Below are positions 7,551-16,205 of a DNA stretch of 35,438 nucleotides, piece after piece (within the stretch, counting starts at the first letter, position 1; each line of letters starts with the position of its first letter). The notes under the pieces are model-generated. The model did not search any database. It was not told the origin of the DNA and saw only the letters and a list, made by a program, of their open reading frames with translations. The DNA lies in contig JAOAKB010000015.1 in the NCBI GenBank assembly GCA_026413865.1, positions 1-35,438 of the forward strand. The letters are read 5' to 3'. A program made the translations under genes and the position numbers. The stretch is from Nitrososphaeria archaeon (lineage in GTDB: Archaea; Thermoproteota; Nitrososphaeria; JACIWG01).

Positions 7551-7678
7551 ATTTATAGGCTTAAAATAGTTAATGCTCTTATATCTTATTTAAAAATATA
7601 AATCTTATTTTTAGCGTGAACTTATTGATAGGTAAGTTTTAAAAACAATAACTTTATTACTATTGCTAGTGTTTAACT

Positions 7679-10600
7679 TTGTCATATCCAGTGCCTAGAG
7701 TAAAAAAAGTTATTAAAAGGGATGGACGCGTTGTTGATTTTGATGCATCTAGAATTGAAAATGCTGTAAAAAAAGCTATGATTAGTGTTGGAAAATATAA
7801 CAAAGAAAGTTTGAGAAAAGTAGTTCAACATGTTTTAAAGGTTGTTAATGAGAAATTTGGGGAAGCTGAAACATATCCTCACGTAGAAGAGATACAAGAT
7901 ATAGTGGAGTTAGCTCTTGTAAAATATGGTCTCTATGAAGTTGCAAAAGCCTATATTCTTTACAGAAGGGAAAGAGAAAATATTAGAAAAGAAAAGATGA
8001 TTTTACTTGAAAAAGATTATGTTGATGAAGTTGATAAGAAATTAAGTTTGAATGCTATAAGGCTTATTGTTTCAAGATATCTTTTAAGAAATGAGCAAGG
8101 CAAGCTTATAGAAGACCCTAAAGGAATGTTTAAGCGTGTTGCAGCACTAGTTGTCATACCCGACATATTACATGACAATGAAGTTTTTTCAAAGGAAGGA
8201 AATTTATCCCCGCATCCCTTTGAGCAATTTAATTTTGAGGAATGGTGCAACAAAGTCGGTTTAGGTAAGAATAGTAATGGTTTCACATTCACATGGAACA
8301 AGCATCATCTTGAAAGAATGAAAGCATTGTATGATGAATTAAATAATGCGGGTAAAATGAAGGTTCCATGGAGCAAGTTCTGGAGCATGCTCTTAGAAGG
8401 AAAGTTCGAAAAATACTGCCAAAATTTCCATGAATATTATAATTTAATGGTTGAAAAAAGATTTCTTCCAAATTCTCCAACTTTATTTAACGCTGGTGCA
8501 AGGTTAAGCCAGCTTTCTGCATGCTTTGTTCTAGACGTCGATGATAGTATTGACTCGATTATGGATACCGCAAAAGATGCTGCACTAATCTTTAAGTCAG
8601 GAGGAGGAGTTGGCATAAACTTTTCAAAACTAAGACCAGAAGGTGATACAGTATTTTCAACAGGAGGAGTAGCATCAGGTCCAACCAGCTTTATGCAAAT
8701 AATTGACAAAGTTACAGACGTTATTAAACAGGGTGGAAAAAGAAGAGGCGCAAACATGGGTATACTAGAAATATGGCATCCAGACATAGAAAAATTCATT
8801 GCATCAAAAGGTGAAGAAGGGAAACTTGTAAACTATAACCTTTCAGTACTAGTAACCCCTGATTTCTGGAAATATTATGAAGAAGGAAAACCATATCCAT
8901 TGAGAAATCCAAGAGATGGGAAGGTCTGGAAAGAAGTTAACCCAAAAACACTTTTCCACCAAATTGCTCAAATGGCATGGAGAACAGGAGACCCTGGAGT
9001 AATCTTCTTAGACCATATAAATAGAAGAAATATACTCAAAAAAGCATTAGGAGAAATAAGAACAACAAACCCATGCATTTCAAAAGAAACTAGAGTGTTA
9101 ACACCAGACGGTTGGAAAACAGCCCTTGAAATCTTTGATCAAGCAAAAAAAGATGGTAATGTAAATAAAATTGTTATAGGAGATAAAGAAATGGATGCTT
9201 TTAAGATAAGTATTGTTACGATGGCGGAAAAAGGGATCGTATACCAAACTACTCATAACGAGGTACTTGAACTAATAAAACCTAAGACTGTAGAAGCTTG
9301 GATTTTGTGCACAGGAAGTAGAAGGGGCTTCAAAATCGAGACAGAGGAAGGATATGAAATAACTGTTACACCTGAACATCGTTTTCTAACCTTAAAAGGT
9401 TGGAAAGAGGCTAAAGACTTAGAGGTTGGTGATCAAATAGTTTTAGGCCGACTTCATCCTTATTATGTAAACCAAACATATAAGGGTGAAATAAATCTTG
9501 ATCCTGACATTGCATTCGCACTAGGATGGCTAGTAGGTGATGGTGGATTTAACAAACATTATGTCGCATGGTATCTTGGCCCCAATGATAAAATGGCAGA
9601 AGAAAGGATAAGAAGAGGAATAGAAAAATTGGGTGGAAATCCCCATTCACACACGTATACACTAAGCGTAAGTGAATATAAAATTCAGTACAATAGTTCC
9701 ACTAAAGTGTACAAGGAACTAGTAAGATTGTTAGGTGATACCATAGAAAAGGAAAGAGATAGAATAATACCAAAGATTGTGTGGAAATTAAGTTTAAACA
9801 CATTAACATCCTTTTTGAAAGGTCTATTTACAGCGGACGGTTATGTTGATAATGATAAGGCAATAAGATTAACAAGCTCTAGCCTAAAGCTTCTTAAGGA
9901 AGTTCAAGTTCTCCTGACAACCCTCGGAATTTATTCTAGAATTTATAGAAGACCTTATACAAAACAGTTTACTTATAATGCAAAAGACGGCAGTAAAAGA
10001 GTCTATAAAACAAAGGAATATTATGAATTAATAATAAACGGATACAGTCGCAAAATTTTTAAAGAACTAATAAGTTTCGAAAATAATGAAAAACAAGAAA
10101 AATTAATATTAGATAATATAAAAAGAGACCCAACATTAGCAGAGATAAAATCTATTAAAGAGGTTGAGGAAAACGAATTTTATGATTTTATCGTCCCCGA
10201 GTATAACAATTATATAGCTAATGGATTAATAAATCACAACTGTGGCGAAGAGCCTTTATATCCTTATGAATCATGTAATCTTGGGTCAATTAATGTTTAC
10301 GCTTTTGTTAGGGAAGATAATACTTTTGATTGGGACGAATTTAGAAAAACTGTTGCGATCGCTTTAAGTTTTCTTGATAACATTATAGATGTTAACAAGT
10401 ATCCTACAAAAAAGATTGAAGATCGTACAAAACGTAGTAGGAAAGTAGGTTTAGGCTTTATGGGCCTAAGTGATGCCCTCTTCGCTTTAAGAATACCTTA
10501 TAATAGTGAAGAAGGATTCGCTTTCATTAGAACATTAACAGAAAACTTAACCTATTATGCAATGAAAGCTTCAATTGAAAGGGCTAAAGAAAGAGGTGTA

Positions 10601-11488
10601 TTCCCATTATATGAAAAATCAGCTTACGTGGATGGTGAAATGCCATTTGAAGGATACTATAAAAGAGAAATCTGGACATTAGATTGGAACAAGATAGTGG
10701 ATGAAATAAAGGTACATGGGATTAGAAACGCTGAAGTCACAACTGTTGCACCAACAGGATCCATTTCCATGATATTTGATGTCTCGTCTGGAATTGAACC
10801 ACAATTTGCCTTAGTTTACGAGAAAAGAGTTACTGTTGGAAGATTCTTTTATGTTGACATAGAATTCGAAAAAGCGTTGAAGGAGAGAGGATTATATGAT
10901 GAAAAGATTTTAAAAAAGGTTGCTGATAATGGAGGCTCTTTACAGGATATTGATGAAATTCCAGAAGATATGAAGAAAATATTCCTTGTAGCATATGATA
11001 TACCATGGTGGGACCATATAAGAGCACAGGCAGAAGCACAGACTTGGATATGTGCATCAATAAGCAAAACAGTTAACATGCCCAAATGGGTTACAGTAGA
11101 AGACGTTGAAAAAGCATATCTATTCGGTTATAAAATTGGATTAAAAAGTTTAACAATATACCGGGATACTTCAAAAAGCATTCAAGTACTTGTTACACCT
11201 TCACAAAGACAAGGCACATATGCTACAATAACAGAAAATAAGACAATAGACATTATGAAAAATCTTGGAATAGATGTAACCAATATATTAGGCAAAAAAG
11301 TTGTAGAAGAAACTTTAAAAACATACAGGTTACTAGAGGAACCTAAACTTCCAACAGAAGAAAGAGAAGCAATAAAAAATAAGAAGAAGCTTGAAACATG
11401 CCAAGACTGTGGAAGTAGGAATCTTATATTCCAGGATGACTGCATAAAATGCTTAGACTGTGGATGGGTGGCGTGTCCTACATCATAA
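7679..11488 (+). CDS. nrdJ: adenosylcobalamin-dependent (class II) ribonucleotide reductase with intein
   Basis: Reduces ribonucleotides to deoxyribonucleotides with a B12-generated thiyl radical. The 1269-residue precursor is 880 residues of reductase plus a 389-residue intein (466-854). The reductase has an N-terminal ATP-cone (about 8-100, starting VKKVIKRDGRVVDFDASRI), then FLPNSPTLFNAGARLSQLSA with the first redox Cys (SACFVLDVDDS), and the catalytic NP/CGE site that the intein splits. ESCNLGSINV, GLGFMGLSDALF, the phosphate-binding PTGSIS and a C-terminal Cys-rich zinc-ribbon-like tail (CQDCGSRN, CIKCLDCGWVAC) follow, as in NrdJ. The start is TTG at 7679; TTTTAAAAA at 7637-7645 would give a leader of about 10 nt. 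There is no separate small subunit, as expected for class II. Neighbour thyX supports a role in dNTP supply. Confidence 0.95.
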   Translation: MSYPVPRVKKVIKRDGRVVDFDASRIENAVKKAMISVGKYNKESLRKVVQHVLKVVNEKFGEAETYPHVEEIQDIVELALVKYGLYEVAKAYILYRRERENIRKEKMILLEKDYVDEVDKKLSLNAIRLIVSRYLLRNEQGKLIEDPKGMFKRVAALVVIPDILHDNEVFSKEGNLSPHPFEQFNFEEWCNKVGLGKNSNGFTFTWNKHHLERMKALYDELNNAGKMKVPWSKFWSMLLEGKFEKYCQNFHEYYNLMVEKRFLPNSPTLFNAGARLSQLSACFVLDVDDSIDSIMDTAKDAALIFKSGGGVGINFSKLRPEGDTVFSTGGVASGPTSFMQIIDKVTDVIKQGGKRRGANMGILEIWHPDIEKFIASKGEEGKLVNYNLSVLVTPDFWKYYEEGKPYPLRNPRDGKVWKEVNPKTLFHQIAQMAWRTGDPGVIFLDHINRRNILKKALGEIRTTNPCISKETRVLTPDGWKTALEIFDQAKKDGNVNKIVIGDKEMDAFKISIVTMAEKGIVYQTTHNEVLELIKPKTVEAWILCTGSRRGFKIETEEGYEITVTPEHRFLTLKGWKEAKDLEVGDQIVLGRLHPYYVNQTYKGEINLDPDIAFALGWLVGDGGFNKHYVAWYLGPNDKMAEERIRRGIEKLGGNPHSHTYTLSVSEYKIQYNSSTKVYKELVRLLGDTIEKERDRIIPKIVWKLSLNTLTSFLKGLFTADGYVDNDKAIRLTSSSLKLLKEVQVLLTTLGIYSRIYRRPYTKQFTYNAKDGSKRVYKTKEYYELIINGYSRKIFKELISFENNEKQEKLILDNIKRDPTLAEIKSIKEVEENEFYDFIVPEYNNYIANGLINHNCGEEPLYPYESCNLGSINVYAFVREDNTFDWDEFRKTVAIALSFLDNIIDVNKYPTKKIEDRTKRSRKVGLGFMGLSDALFALRIPYNSEEGFAFIRTLTENLTYYAMKASIERAKERGVFPLYEKSAYVDGEMPFEGYYKREIWTLDWNKIVDEIKVHGIRNAEVTTVAPTGSISMIFDVSSGIEPQFALVYEKRVTVGRFFYVDIEFEKALKERGLYDEKILKKVADNGGSLQDIDEIPEDMKKIFLVAYDIPWWDHIRAQAEAQTWICASISKTVNMPKWVTVEDVEKAYLFGYKIGLKSLTIYRDTSKSIQVLVTPSQRQGTYATITENKTIDIMKNLGIDVTNILGKKVVEETLKTYRLLEEPKLPTEEREAIKNKKKLETCQDCGSRNLIFQDDCIKCLDCGWVACPTS
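9074..10240 (+). mobile_element. LAGLIDADG-endonuclease intein in the ribonucleotide reductase
   Basis: Protein-splicing element of 389 residues (precursor 466-854). It starts with Cys (CISKETRVLTPDG, block A), has the block B T-x-x-H as Thr564-Pro-Glu-His567, and ends with block F (FYDFIVPEYNNYIANG) and block G (INHN) before Cys855. Two dodecapeptide motifs of a homing endonuclease are present: LGWLVGDGG from residue 615 and LKGLFTADGY from residue 713. Splicing joins TTNP to CGEEPL, the canonical reductase NPCGE. All nucleophiles (Cys1, penultimate His, terminal Asn, Cys+1) are intact, so splicing is probably active. Both endonuclease motifs keep an acidic residue, so the endonuclease may be active too. 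Confidence 0.95.
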
Positions 11489-11543
11489 TATTTTGCATAA
11501 GACACTATAAAATTTAAATACAAGCTCAAAATAGTATTTTAGA

Positions 11544-12428
11544 ATGAGGATAAAATATAAAGCAATATCGCGAACACTAATTATAATCTTAGTACTAGCC
11601 TTATTAGTGGTAGCTTCAATCTCATTATACCTTACGATGCCTAAAACATCATCAACTACAACAGAACTAACCAGCTTAACAACCACCAAAACTACTACAA
11701 GCACTTCCTATACAACATCTACCAATCCTACACCTACATCTTCTTCTGTAACTACTACAACAACCAGACCTTCTACCGCAACCATTATATCTCCAACCAC
11801 AACGCCCTCTCCAAAAGAAGAACTTTATAATATAACCAACCTAAAAGACCTTTTAAATATAGTTAAGCACATAAAATATAAGTATGAAATAGAAAATAAA
11901 ACAGAAGCAGAACATAATATTTTCTCTTGCACAATCAATGATGGCGGTGATGAAATAGTTAGTGGCCAAGCAACTAGAAAAATTGAATATGAATTTTCTA
12001 GTGATGGTGAAAGTGAAAAATGTGTTATCTGGATATTGAAACAGGACTGGGATACAGTAGTTAAAGCAACTCTTAATGGTCAGGAGGTAGAATCTTATAT
12101 GTTACAGTATTTTAAATTTCATATAACATTATTACTTCTACCCTTCATATATGTATATAATTACGGAAGTATATGGGCTGGATATTATGGTGTAGGTATA
12201 GTACAACTTATTACAACAACTCAAATAACTTATGGTGAAACTACTTTAAAAGTTGAAAAATATAAGTTTACCCCAAACCTAAACTACCAGCAAAGTACTG
12301 GAATACTAAGTATGGATTATGATGTCGCTGAACTTATGAAAGATCTACATATGATAACAGGTTATAAGATAACATTTAAGGATGGAAGCTACTATTTATA
12401 TTCAGTGGAAGAATTAACTCGTCCATAA
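11544..12428 (+). CDS. membrane-anchored surface protein with Thr/Ser stalk
   Basis: Protein of 294 residues with one N-terminal hydrophobic helix (about 10-31) after a basic RIKYKAISR start, consistent with an uncleaved anchor or signal. Residues about 34-92 are nearly all Thr, Ser and Pro, a probable O-glycosylated spacer of the kind common in archaeal surface proteins. The remaining 200 residues form an external domain with mixed strands. It has a pair of Cys in the first half (FSCTINDGG and EKCVIWI) that could form a disulfide, and aromatic stretches. I do not recognise the domain. It starts 55 bp after nrdJ but has its own TATA box, TTTAAATA at 11513-11520, so it is probably separately transcribed. 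Confidence 0.7.
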   Translation: MRIKYKAISRTLIIILVLALLVVASISLYLTMPKTSSTTTELTSLTTTKTTTSTSYTTSTNPTPTSSSVTTTTTRPSTATIISPTTTPSPKEELYNITNLKDLLNIVKHIKYKYEIENKTEAEHNIFSCTINDGGDEIVSGQATRKIEYEFSSDGESEKCVIWILKQDWDTVVKATLNGQEVESYMLQYFKFHITLLLLPFIYVYNYGSIWAGYYGVGIVQLITTTQITYGETTLKVEKYKFTPNLNYQQSTGILSMDYDVAELMKDLHMITGYKITFKDGSYYLYSVEELTRP

Positions 12429-12509
12429 CTTGAAAACACCTCTACCTTTTTTTATTATATCTATTCAAACGTTCTAAAATTTAGATTTATAAAACAAAAA
12501 TTGTAAATA

Positions 12510-13541
12510 ATGCACATGAAAACTATCCAGAAGGAGAGAAAAAAATTAATGGCATATGCTACAATACTATCTGCAATATTTACTGCCACAATATTATATT
12601 CCACAATACAGCTTCCAGTCATAGCGAATGAATTTTTAAGGGAACAGTTTGTCGACTACGGCTTAAACTGGCAAGAGGCAGAAAAGTTCATCGAAGCAAT
12701 AAAACCCATAGGATATATAGCATTAATAGTAACGATTACCTTAATAATATTAGGTTTTGTTCTAAAATATAGAAAATTTTCTTTTTTAGGTTCTCTAGTT
12801 TTATATCTTCCAACATTCAGTTACTTTGCATCAGTAATGTTTTTCCTAGCAGGTATAGGCATACTCAGAATTCTTTGGCTTCCAGTAATAGAACTATCTC
12901 CTGGTACAACTTGGTCAGAAAAAATATATTTTGCAAGAAGCATTTTTGAATTAGGAGATATTGTATACTTACCATATGATATTCTAAGAATTATAGTAAG
13001 TTTCCTCGGCTACTTAAGCAATAATATCGATTTAGCAAACATGTTCGACATCCTATCCTTCTACGGAATAATTTTAGTTAGTGCTACAATATTCTTTTTA
13101 GCATGTGCAACTTGGCTATACAATAAATTTAGCAAACAAAATATCGTAACTTCAGGCATATACAATTATTCAAGACATCCACAATATCTTAGCTTCATAT
13201 TATGGACATATGCACTACTATTATATGACAAATATATTTTCACTCCTCCAAAAGGAGGATATTTTGCACCACCACCCCTACTATGGCTAACAATAACAAT
13301 GATAATTATAGCAGTAGCATTATATGAAGAAAGAGATATGATAAAACATTATAAACAAGCATACATTAAATATCGTGAAGAAACACCATTTTTAATACCA
13401 TTGCCTAAAAAGATTACAAATATTATATCATATCCCATCAAAAACCTGTACAAAAAAAGTTTACCAGAAAAAGGTATAGAAATTTTCACAACACTCTTCG
13501 TATATTATATAATTTTGATTATACTTTCACTCTTATATTAA
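12510..13541 (+). CDS. membrane methyltransferase of the ICMT/PEMT type
   Basis: Polytopic membrane protein of 343 residues. The C-terminal half carries the isoprenylcysteine/phospholipid methyltransferase signature: SGIYNYSRHPQYLSFILW (the G-x-Y-x-x-x-R-H-P-x-Y element that binds S-adenosylmethionine). After the next helix comes EERDMIKHYKQAYIKYREETPFLIP (E-E plus Y-x-x-Y-x-x-x-x-P-x-x-x-P). About six helices precede it, an extension that shorter family members lack. It probably methylates a lipid or a lipid-linked/isoprenylated group at the membrane; substrate unknown. TTTATAAAA (12486-12494) is only 20 bp before the ATG at 12510 but 26 bp before the ATG at 12516, so the third codon may be the true start. 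Confidence 0.75.
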   Translation: MHMKTIQKERKKLMAYATILSAIFTATILYSTIQLPVIANEFLREQFVDYGLNWQEAEKFIEAIKPIGYIALIVTITLIILGFVLKYRKFSFLGSLVLYLPTFSYFASVMFFLAGIGILRILWLPVIELSPGTTWSEKIYFARSIFELGDIVYLPYDILRIIVSFLGYLSNNIDLANMFDILSFYGIILVSATIFFLACATWLYNKFSKQNIVTSGIYNYSRHPQYLSFILWTYALLLYDKYIFTPPKGGYFAPPPLLWLTITMIIIAVALYEERDMIKHYKQAYIKYREETPFLIPLPKKITNIISYPIKNLYKKSLPEKGIEIFTTLFVYYIILIILSLLY

Positions 13542-13572
13542 AGCAAAAGATAACAAAGGTACTATAACTTGA

Positions 13573-13920
13573 ATGTATAAGATTATATCTTATGGAGAAC
13601 CAGACATAGATATTACCTCACTCAATTCACTCGATAAAGCTTATATGAGATCACATCAGAAACCAGCAGATTATGACCTAGACTGGGACGATTATGAAAG
13701 TAGGAGGGAATATATGGTCCTTGCAAGGTTTCGATATCCTATGAGGCTACTACTTCTGCACTTTTTTGATGGCGCTATTGTTTATCAATGGCTGCTTGGT
13801 ACTCTAAAGCCGGGAGAAACAAAAATATTACATTTTGTATATGCTGCTGGAGATACATTGGATGAGCTTGAAAAGAATATAGCTCAAGGATTTAAGATTG
13901 CTTCAACTGTCCGTCAGTAA
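13573..13920 (+). CDS. conserved-looking protein of unknown function
   Basis: Protein of 115 residues that I do not recognise. It is soluble in character: an acidic, Tyr/Asp-rich central segment (DYDLDWDDYESRREYM), then hydrophobic strands (MRLLLLHFF, AIVYQWLLG) and a helical C-terminus (TLDELEKNIAQGF). It follows the methyltransferase by 31 bp in the same direction without a clear TATA box, so the two may be cotranscribed. It converges with the ferritin-like gene, 23 bp away. Confidence 0.6.
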   Translation: MYKIISYGEPDIDITSLNSLDKAYMRSHQKPADYDLDWDDYESRREYMVLARFRYPMRLLLLHFFDGAIVYQWLLGTLKPGETKILHFVYAAGDTLDELEKNIAQGFKIASTVRQ

Positions 13921-13943
13921 TCCTTGAGCACTAAACTATTTTT

Positions 13944-14453
13944 TTAAATCATTTTTGAGATTATTTCTATCATTTTTACATGCCTTTCTTCATCCTGTAT
14001 GATCCAGTCTATCAAAACTTTTATTGTATTAATTTCTAGACCTATTTCTTCAGCCGCTAACTTTGCTAAAATTAGATGAGCTGATGTCATATATTCTTCA
14101 CCCATATAGCTTTCTAGAGTACTCATACCTTTAATTAATGATGGAAGGTCCATCTTTTCTGGTATACTGTATACTTCAGTCTTTGCTAGGTCGTCAACAG
14201 TCTTCCAAGATGCACCAAATATTTTCTCACATTCACCTTCTTCAACAGTAACCTTTTGTATGCTTTCACTCAAAAGTTTTAATAGAACAGAATGCTTTCT
14301 ACTATCAACTGAAATCACATTTAAAAGCCTTGACACGTGACGATTAGTTACTCTTTCAGCAAGACTCTGGTAAGCTTTTGAAATATGTTCTTCTAAGATG
14401 CTTGAACATAGAAACATTTTAGCAATATCGCTTCTTTCTAATTTAGAAGTCAT
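13944..14453 (-). CDS. ferritin-like (rubrerythrin-type) diiron-fold protein
   Basis: All-helical protein of 169 residues laid out like a ferritin-like four-helix bundle. Possible metal ligands: Glu21/Glu22 (ILEEHIS), Asp50 and His54 (DSRKH), Glu119/Glu120 (MGEEYM) and Glu155-x-x-His158 (DEERH). The second E-x-x-H motif is intact, but the first is degenerate: Ser51 stands where Glu is expected and an Asp sits one residue earlier. The role is probably oxidative-stress or iron related if metal is bound; it may be a structural relative. No rubredoxin domain is attached. It is transcribed toward the 115-residue gene. Confidence 0.65.
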   Translation of the reverse strand: MTSKLERSDIAKMFLCSSILEEHISKAYQSLAERVTNRHVSRLLNVISVDSRKHSVLLKLLSESIQKVTVEEGECEKIFGASWKTVDDLAKTEVYSIPEKMDLPSLIKGMSTLESYMGEEYMTSAHLILAKLAAEEIGLEINTIKVLIDWIIQDEERHVKMIEIISKMI

Positions 14454-14494
14454 ACACAGATATTTAAAAATATACTATTTATATTTTTAAACAA

Positions 14495-14848
14495 TTAGAG
14501 AAGTTTTAGTTTGCCTGTTATTGAATCAATTAAATGTTCTGGAGCCGGCCCTATACCTAATGCAGTAATGGTACCAGGTTCAAGTTGTGTTAAACCAGCA
14601 TCCTCTATCAATGAAAAGGGTAAGCCCAAAAATTCACATTTATTTTTTAATTCAATCAGCTCCTCAAGAGAGGATACTTTTAAAACAGCTTTTTTCTGAC
14701 CTGATTTAAGCCATTCACTATACCATTCTGGTCTATTCTTTCTAGCATTTTCTGATGCAGAAACAGCAGCATGTGCAACTTGTACTGCAAGTTTTCCTTT
14801 ACCCATACGTATGTCCATTCTAACTATTATCACTTGCTTATATTCCAT
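14495..14848 (-). CDS. pth2: peptidyl-tRNA hydrolase, archaeal/eukaryotic type
   Basis: Cleaves peptidyl-tRNA released by stalled ribosomes. The Pth2 features are all present in 117 residues: [20 protein letters not shown] leading into VAHAAV, a basic/aromatic middle ([13 protein letters not shown]), [21 protein letters not shown], and ITGKLKLL at the end. The frame reaches an ATG at 14869, but the ATG at 14848 (MEYKQ) places the first strand as in other Pth2 proteins. It lies just upstream of, and in the same direction as, the ferritin-like gene. It is divergent from cdvB across about 150 bp. Confidence 0.95.
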   Translation of the reverse strand: MEYKQVIIVRMDIRMGKGKLAVQVAHAAVSASENARKNRPEWYSEWLKSGQKKAVLKVSSLEELIELKNKCEFLGLPFSLIEDAGLTQLEPGTITALGIGPAPEHLIDSITGKLKLL

Positions 14849-15004
14849 AATAATCATTACACTGTACATCAGTTAATGGTATATTAAAATTGTTTACAAT
14901 CCTACTGATATTGTAACCAATAATCCTGTCACCGTGGTAACATGTACTATAGTTACATCTATTATTTTGGATAGACAACTAAACCATCGCCTAGTGGTAA
15001 ATGT

Positions 15005-15643
15005 ATGTCTAAATTTGAACAAAAATGGGTAAGTGATAAGAAGCCTGGAATGGGTGAAAGAGTTAGAGAGGCAATTGTACCTCCTGGCCCATTAAAACCA
15101 AAACTTGAAAGTGCTATTAGAGCAATACAGGCTCAAATTTCAAAACTTGATGCAACCACATCAAAACTTAAAGAAAGAGATGCTATAATATTCAATAAAG
15201 TTGTATCAGCATTACAAAAACATGATACCGAACATGCTAACGTTTATGCTAATGAACTTGCTGAAATAAGAAAAATGATCAAAACTGTTACTTCATCAAA
15301 ACTCGCTCTTGAACAGATAGTGCTAAGACTTAATACTATAACTGAACTTGGCGATATAGCAGTAACATTGGCTCCAGCCATGTCAATATTAAACAATGTT
15401 AAGAAAGGTATAATTTCAGTGCTACCAGAGGCTGAAAGAGAGATAGGAGAAATAGGTAGCCTATTAAGTAGTATACTTGTGGAAGCAGGCCAAGTAAGTG
15501 GATCTACACTAAACTTTGAGGCAGCAAACGAGGATGCAGAAAAGATTTTGGCAGAAGCTTCAGCTGTAGCAGAACAGAGAATGAAAGAAAAGTTCCCTGA
15601 ACTGCCAACAGGCGTTCCAACCGGAGAATCGACATTTACATAA
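15005..15643 (+). CDS. cdvB: ESCRT-III (Snf7/CdvB) family cell-division protein
   Basis: Membrane-remodelling filament protein used in TACK archaeal division. It has 212 residues, mostly long charged helices. The N-terminal helical hairpin (about 33-110) is Lys-rich, the later helices more acidic, and alternating LxxAI/LxxxI heptads fit the ESCRT-III core. After about residue 190 there is only a short tail (FPELPTGVPTG). I see no winged-helix domain (which in CdvB binds CdvA) and no clear MIM2 proline motif, so it resembles a CdvB1/B2-type paralogue rather than CdvB proper. No cdvA or cdvC is adjacent. A hairpin terminator follows. The promoter is not obvious; a weak GTCACC-GTGGTAAC quasi-palindrome lies at 14928-14941. 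Confidence 0.85.
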   Translation: MSKFEQKWVSDKKPGMGERVREAIVPPGPLKPKLESAIRAIQAQISKLDATTSKLKERDAIIFNKVVSALQKHDTEHANVYANELAEIRKMIKTVTSSKLALEQIVLRLNTITELGDIAVTLAPAMSILNNVKKGIISVLPEAEREIGEIGSLLSSILVEAGQVSGSTLNFEAANEDAEKILAEASAVAEQRMKEKFPELPTGVPTGESTFT

Positions 15644-15659
15644 AATCCTAATGTATAAG

Positions 15660-15693
15660 GGAAAGACTAACGTCTTTCCATCTTAATTTTTTT
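15660..15693. terminator. stem-loop terminator between convergent genes
   Basis: GGAAAGAC (15660-15667), loop TAAC, GTCTTTCC (15672-15679) is a perfect 8-bp stem with a 4-nt loop. It is followed by ATCTTAATTTTTTT (T-run to 15693) and preceded by A-rich sequence on the other side. It sits between cdvB (stop 15643) and the convergent gene ending at 15715, and could serve both. Confidence 0.65.
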
Positions 15694-15714
15694 AATTCTT
15701 TATTTAAAAAAAAG

Positions 15715-16110
15715 CTAAGTGATTCTATGAAAGTTTAATGTAGCAGATACTTTAGTTCCGAGCACATTTGCTTCGTAAACCCATACCATCTTATTGTTGT
15801 TGTCTGAAAATTTTATTGTAAAGGAAATAGATACATCTCCAAGGTATAATGTTAATTTATCATCTTCTAGACTCCATTTACCGTTTCGCGAAATACTATC
15901 GTATGATATTGAAAAAGTTCCGTCTGGATTAAAAGTCCATTCTCCTGAAATTAATGAAATAGGTAACTGTAGGCTTCCAATGGATGTTGATTCAACTGTC
16001 CATTTTCCTATAATTGGTGGACGTTTTAACAATAACCCAATAACAACAACTATAACTAGTACAATTAATGCGATAATCAGAACACGCTTTATTTTTAATT
16101 TATCAGACAT
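15715..16110 (-). CDS. membrane-anchored lipocalin-like domain protein
   Basis: Protein of 131 residues from the ATG at 16110 (the frame reaches 16119). A basic start (KLKIKR) and one hydrophobic helix (about 10-29) are followed by a small external beta domain. The pattern IIGKWTVES ... GEWTFNPDGTFSISY ... GKWSLEDDKLTLY resembles lipocalin-like/DUF5004-type beta-barrel proteins, which use repeated G-x-W and F-x-x-D-G-T-F turns. Function unknown; a role in binding a small hydrophobic ligand is inference. TTTTTAAAA at 16136-16144 (minus strand) fits the chosen start. Confidence 0.65.
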   Translation of the reverse strand: MSDKLKIKRVLIIALIVLVIVVVIGLLLKRPPIIGKWTVESTSIGSLQLPISLISGEWTFNPDGTFSISYDSISRNGKWSLEDDKLTLYLGDVSISFTIKFSDNNNKMVWVYEANVLGTKVSATLNFHRIT

Positions 16111-16205
16111 ATACATCAAAAGTATTGAATCAACAGTTTTTTAAAAGATTTCTACTAACTGAAATAATATTTACAAAGGTTTATGCATTTTGCTGAAATA
16201 TACTT

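Noticed and set aside
8017-8799. Several antisense ORFs opposite the ribonucleotide reductase
   Set aside because: They are mirror frames of a strongly conserved coding region, with no promoter or domain of their own.
14928-15004. GTCACC-GTGGTAAC quasi-palindrome, and a tRNA A-box-like CCTAGTGGTAA (14990-15000) before cdvB
   Set aside because: The palindrome pairs only 5 of 7 positions; no tRNA T-arm or acceptor stem can be formed around the A-box-like string.
15794-16144. 116-codon plus-strand ORF opposite the lipocalin-like gene
   Set aside because: The minus-strand frame has a signal anchor, a domain pattern and a TATA box; the plus frame has none.
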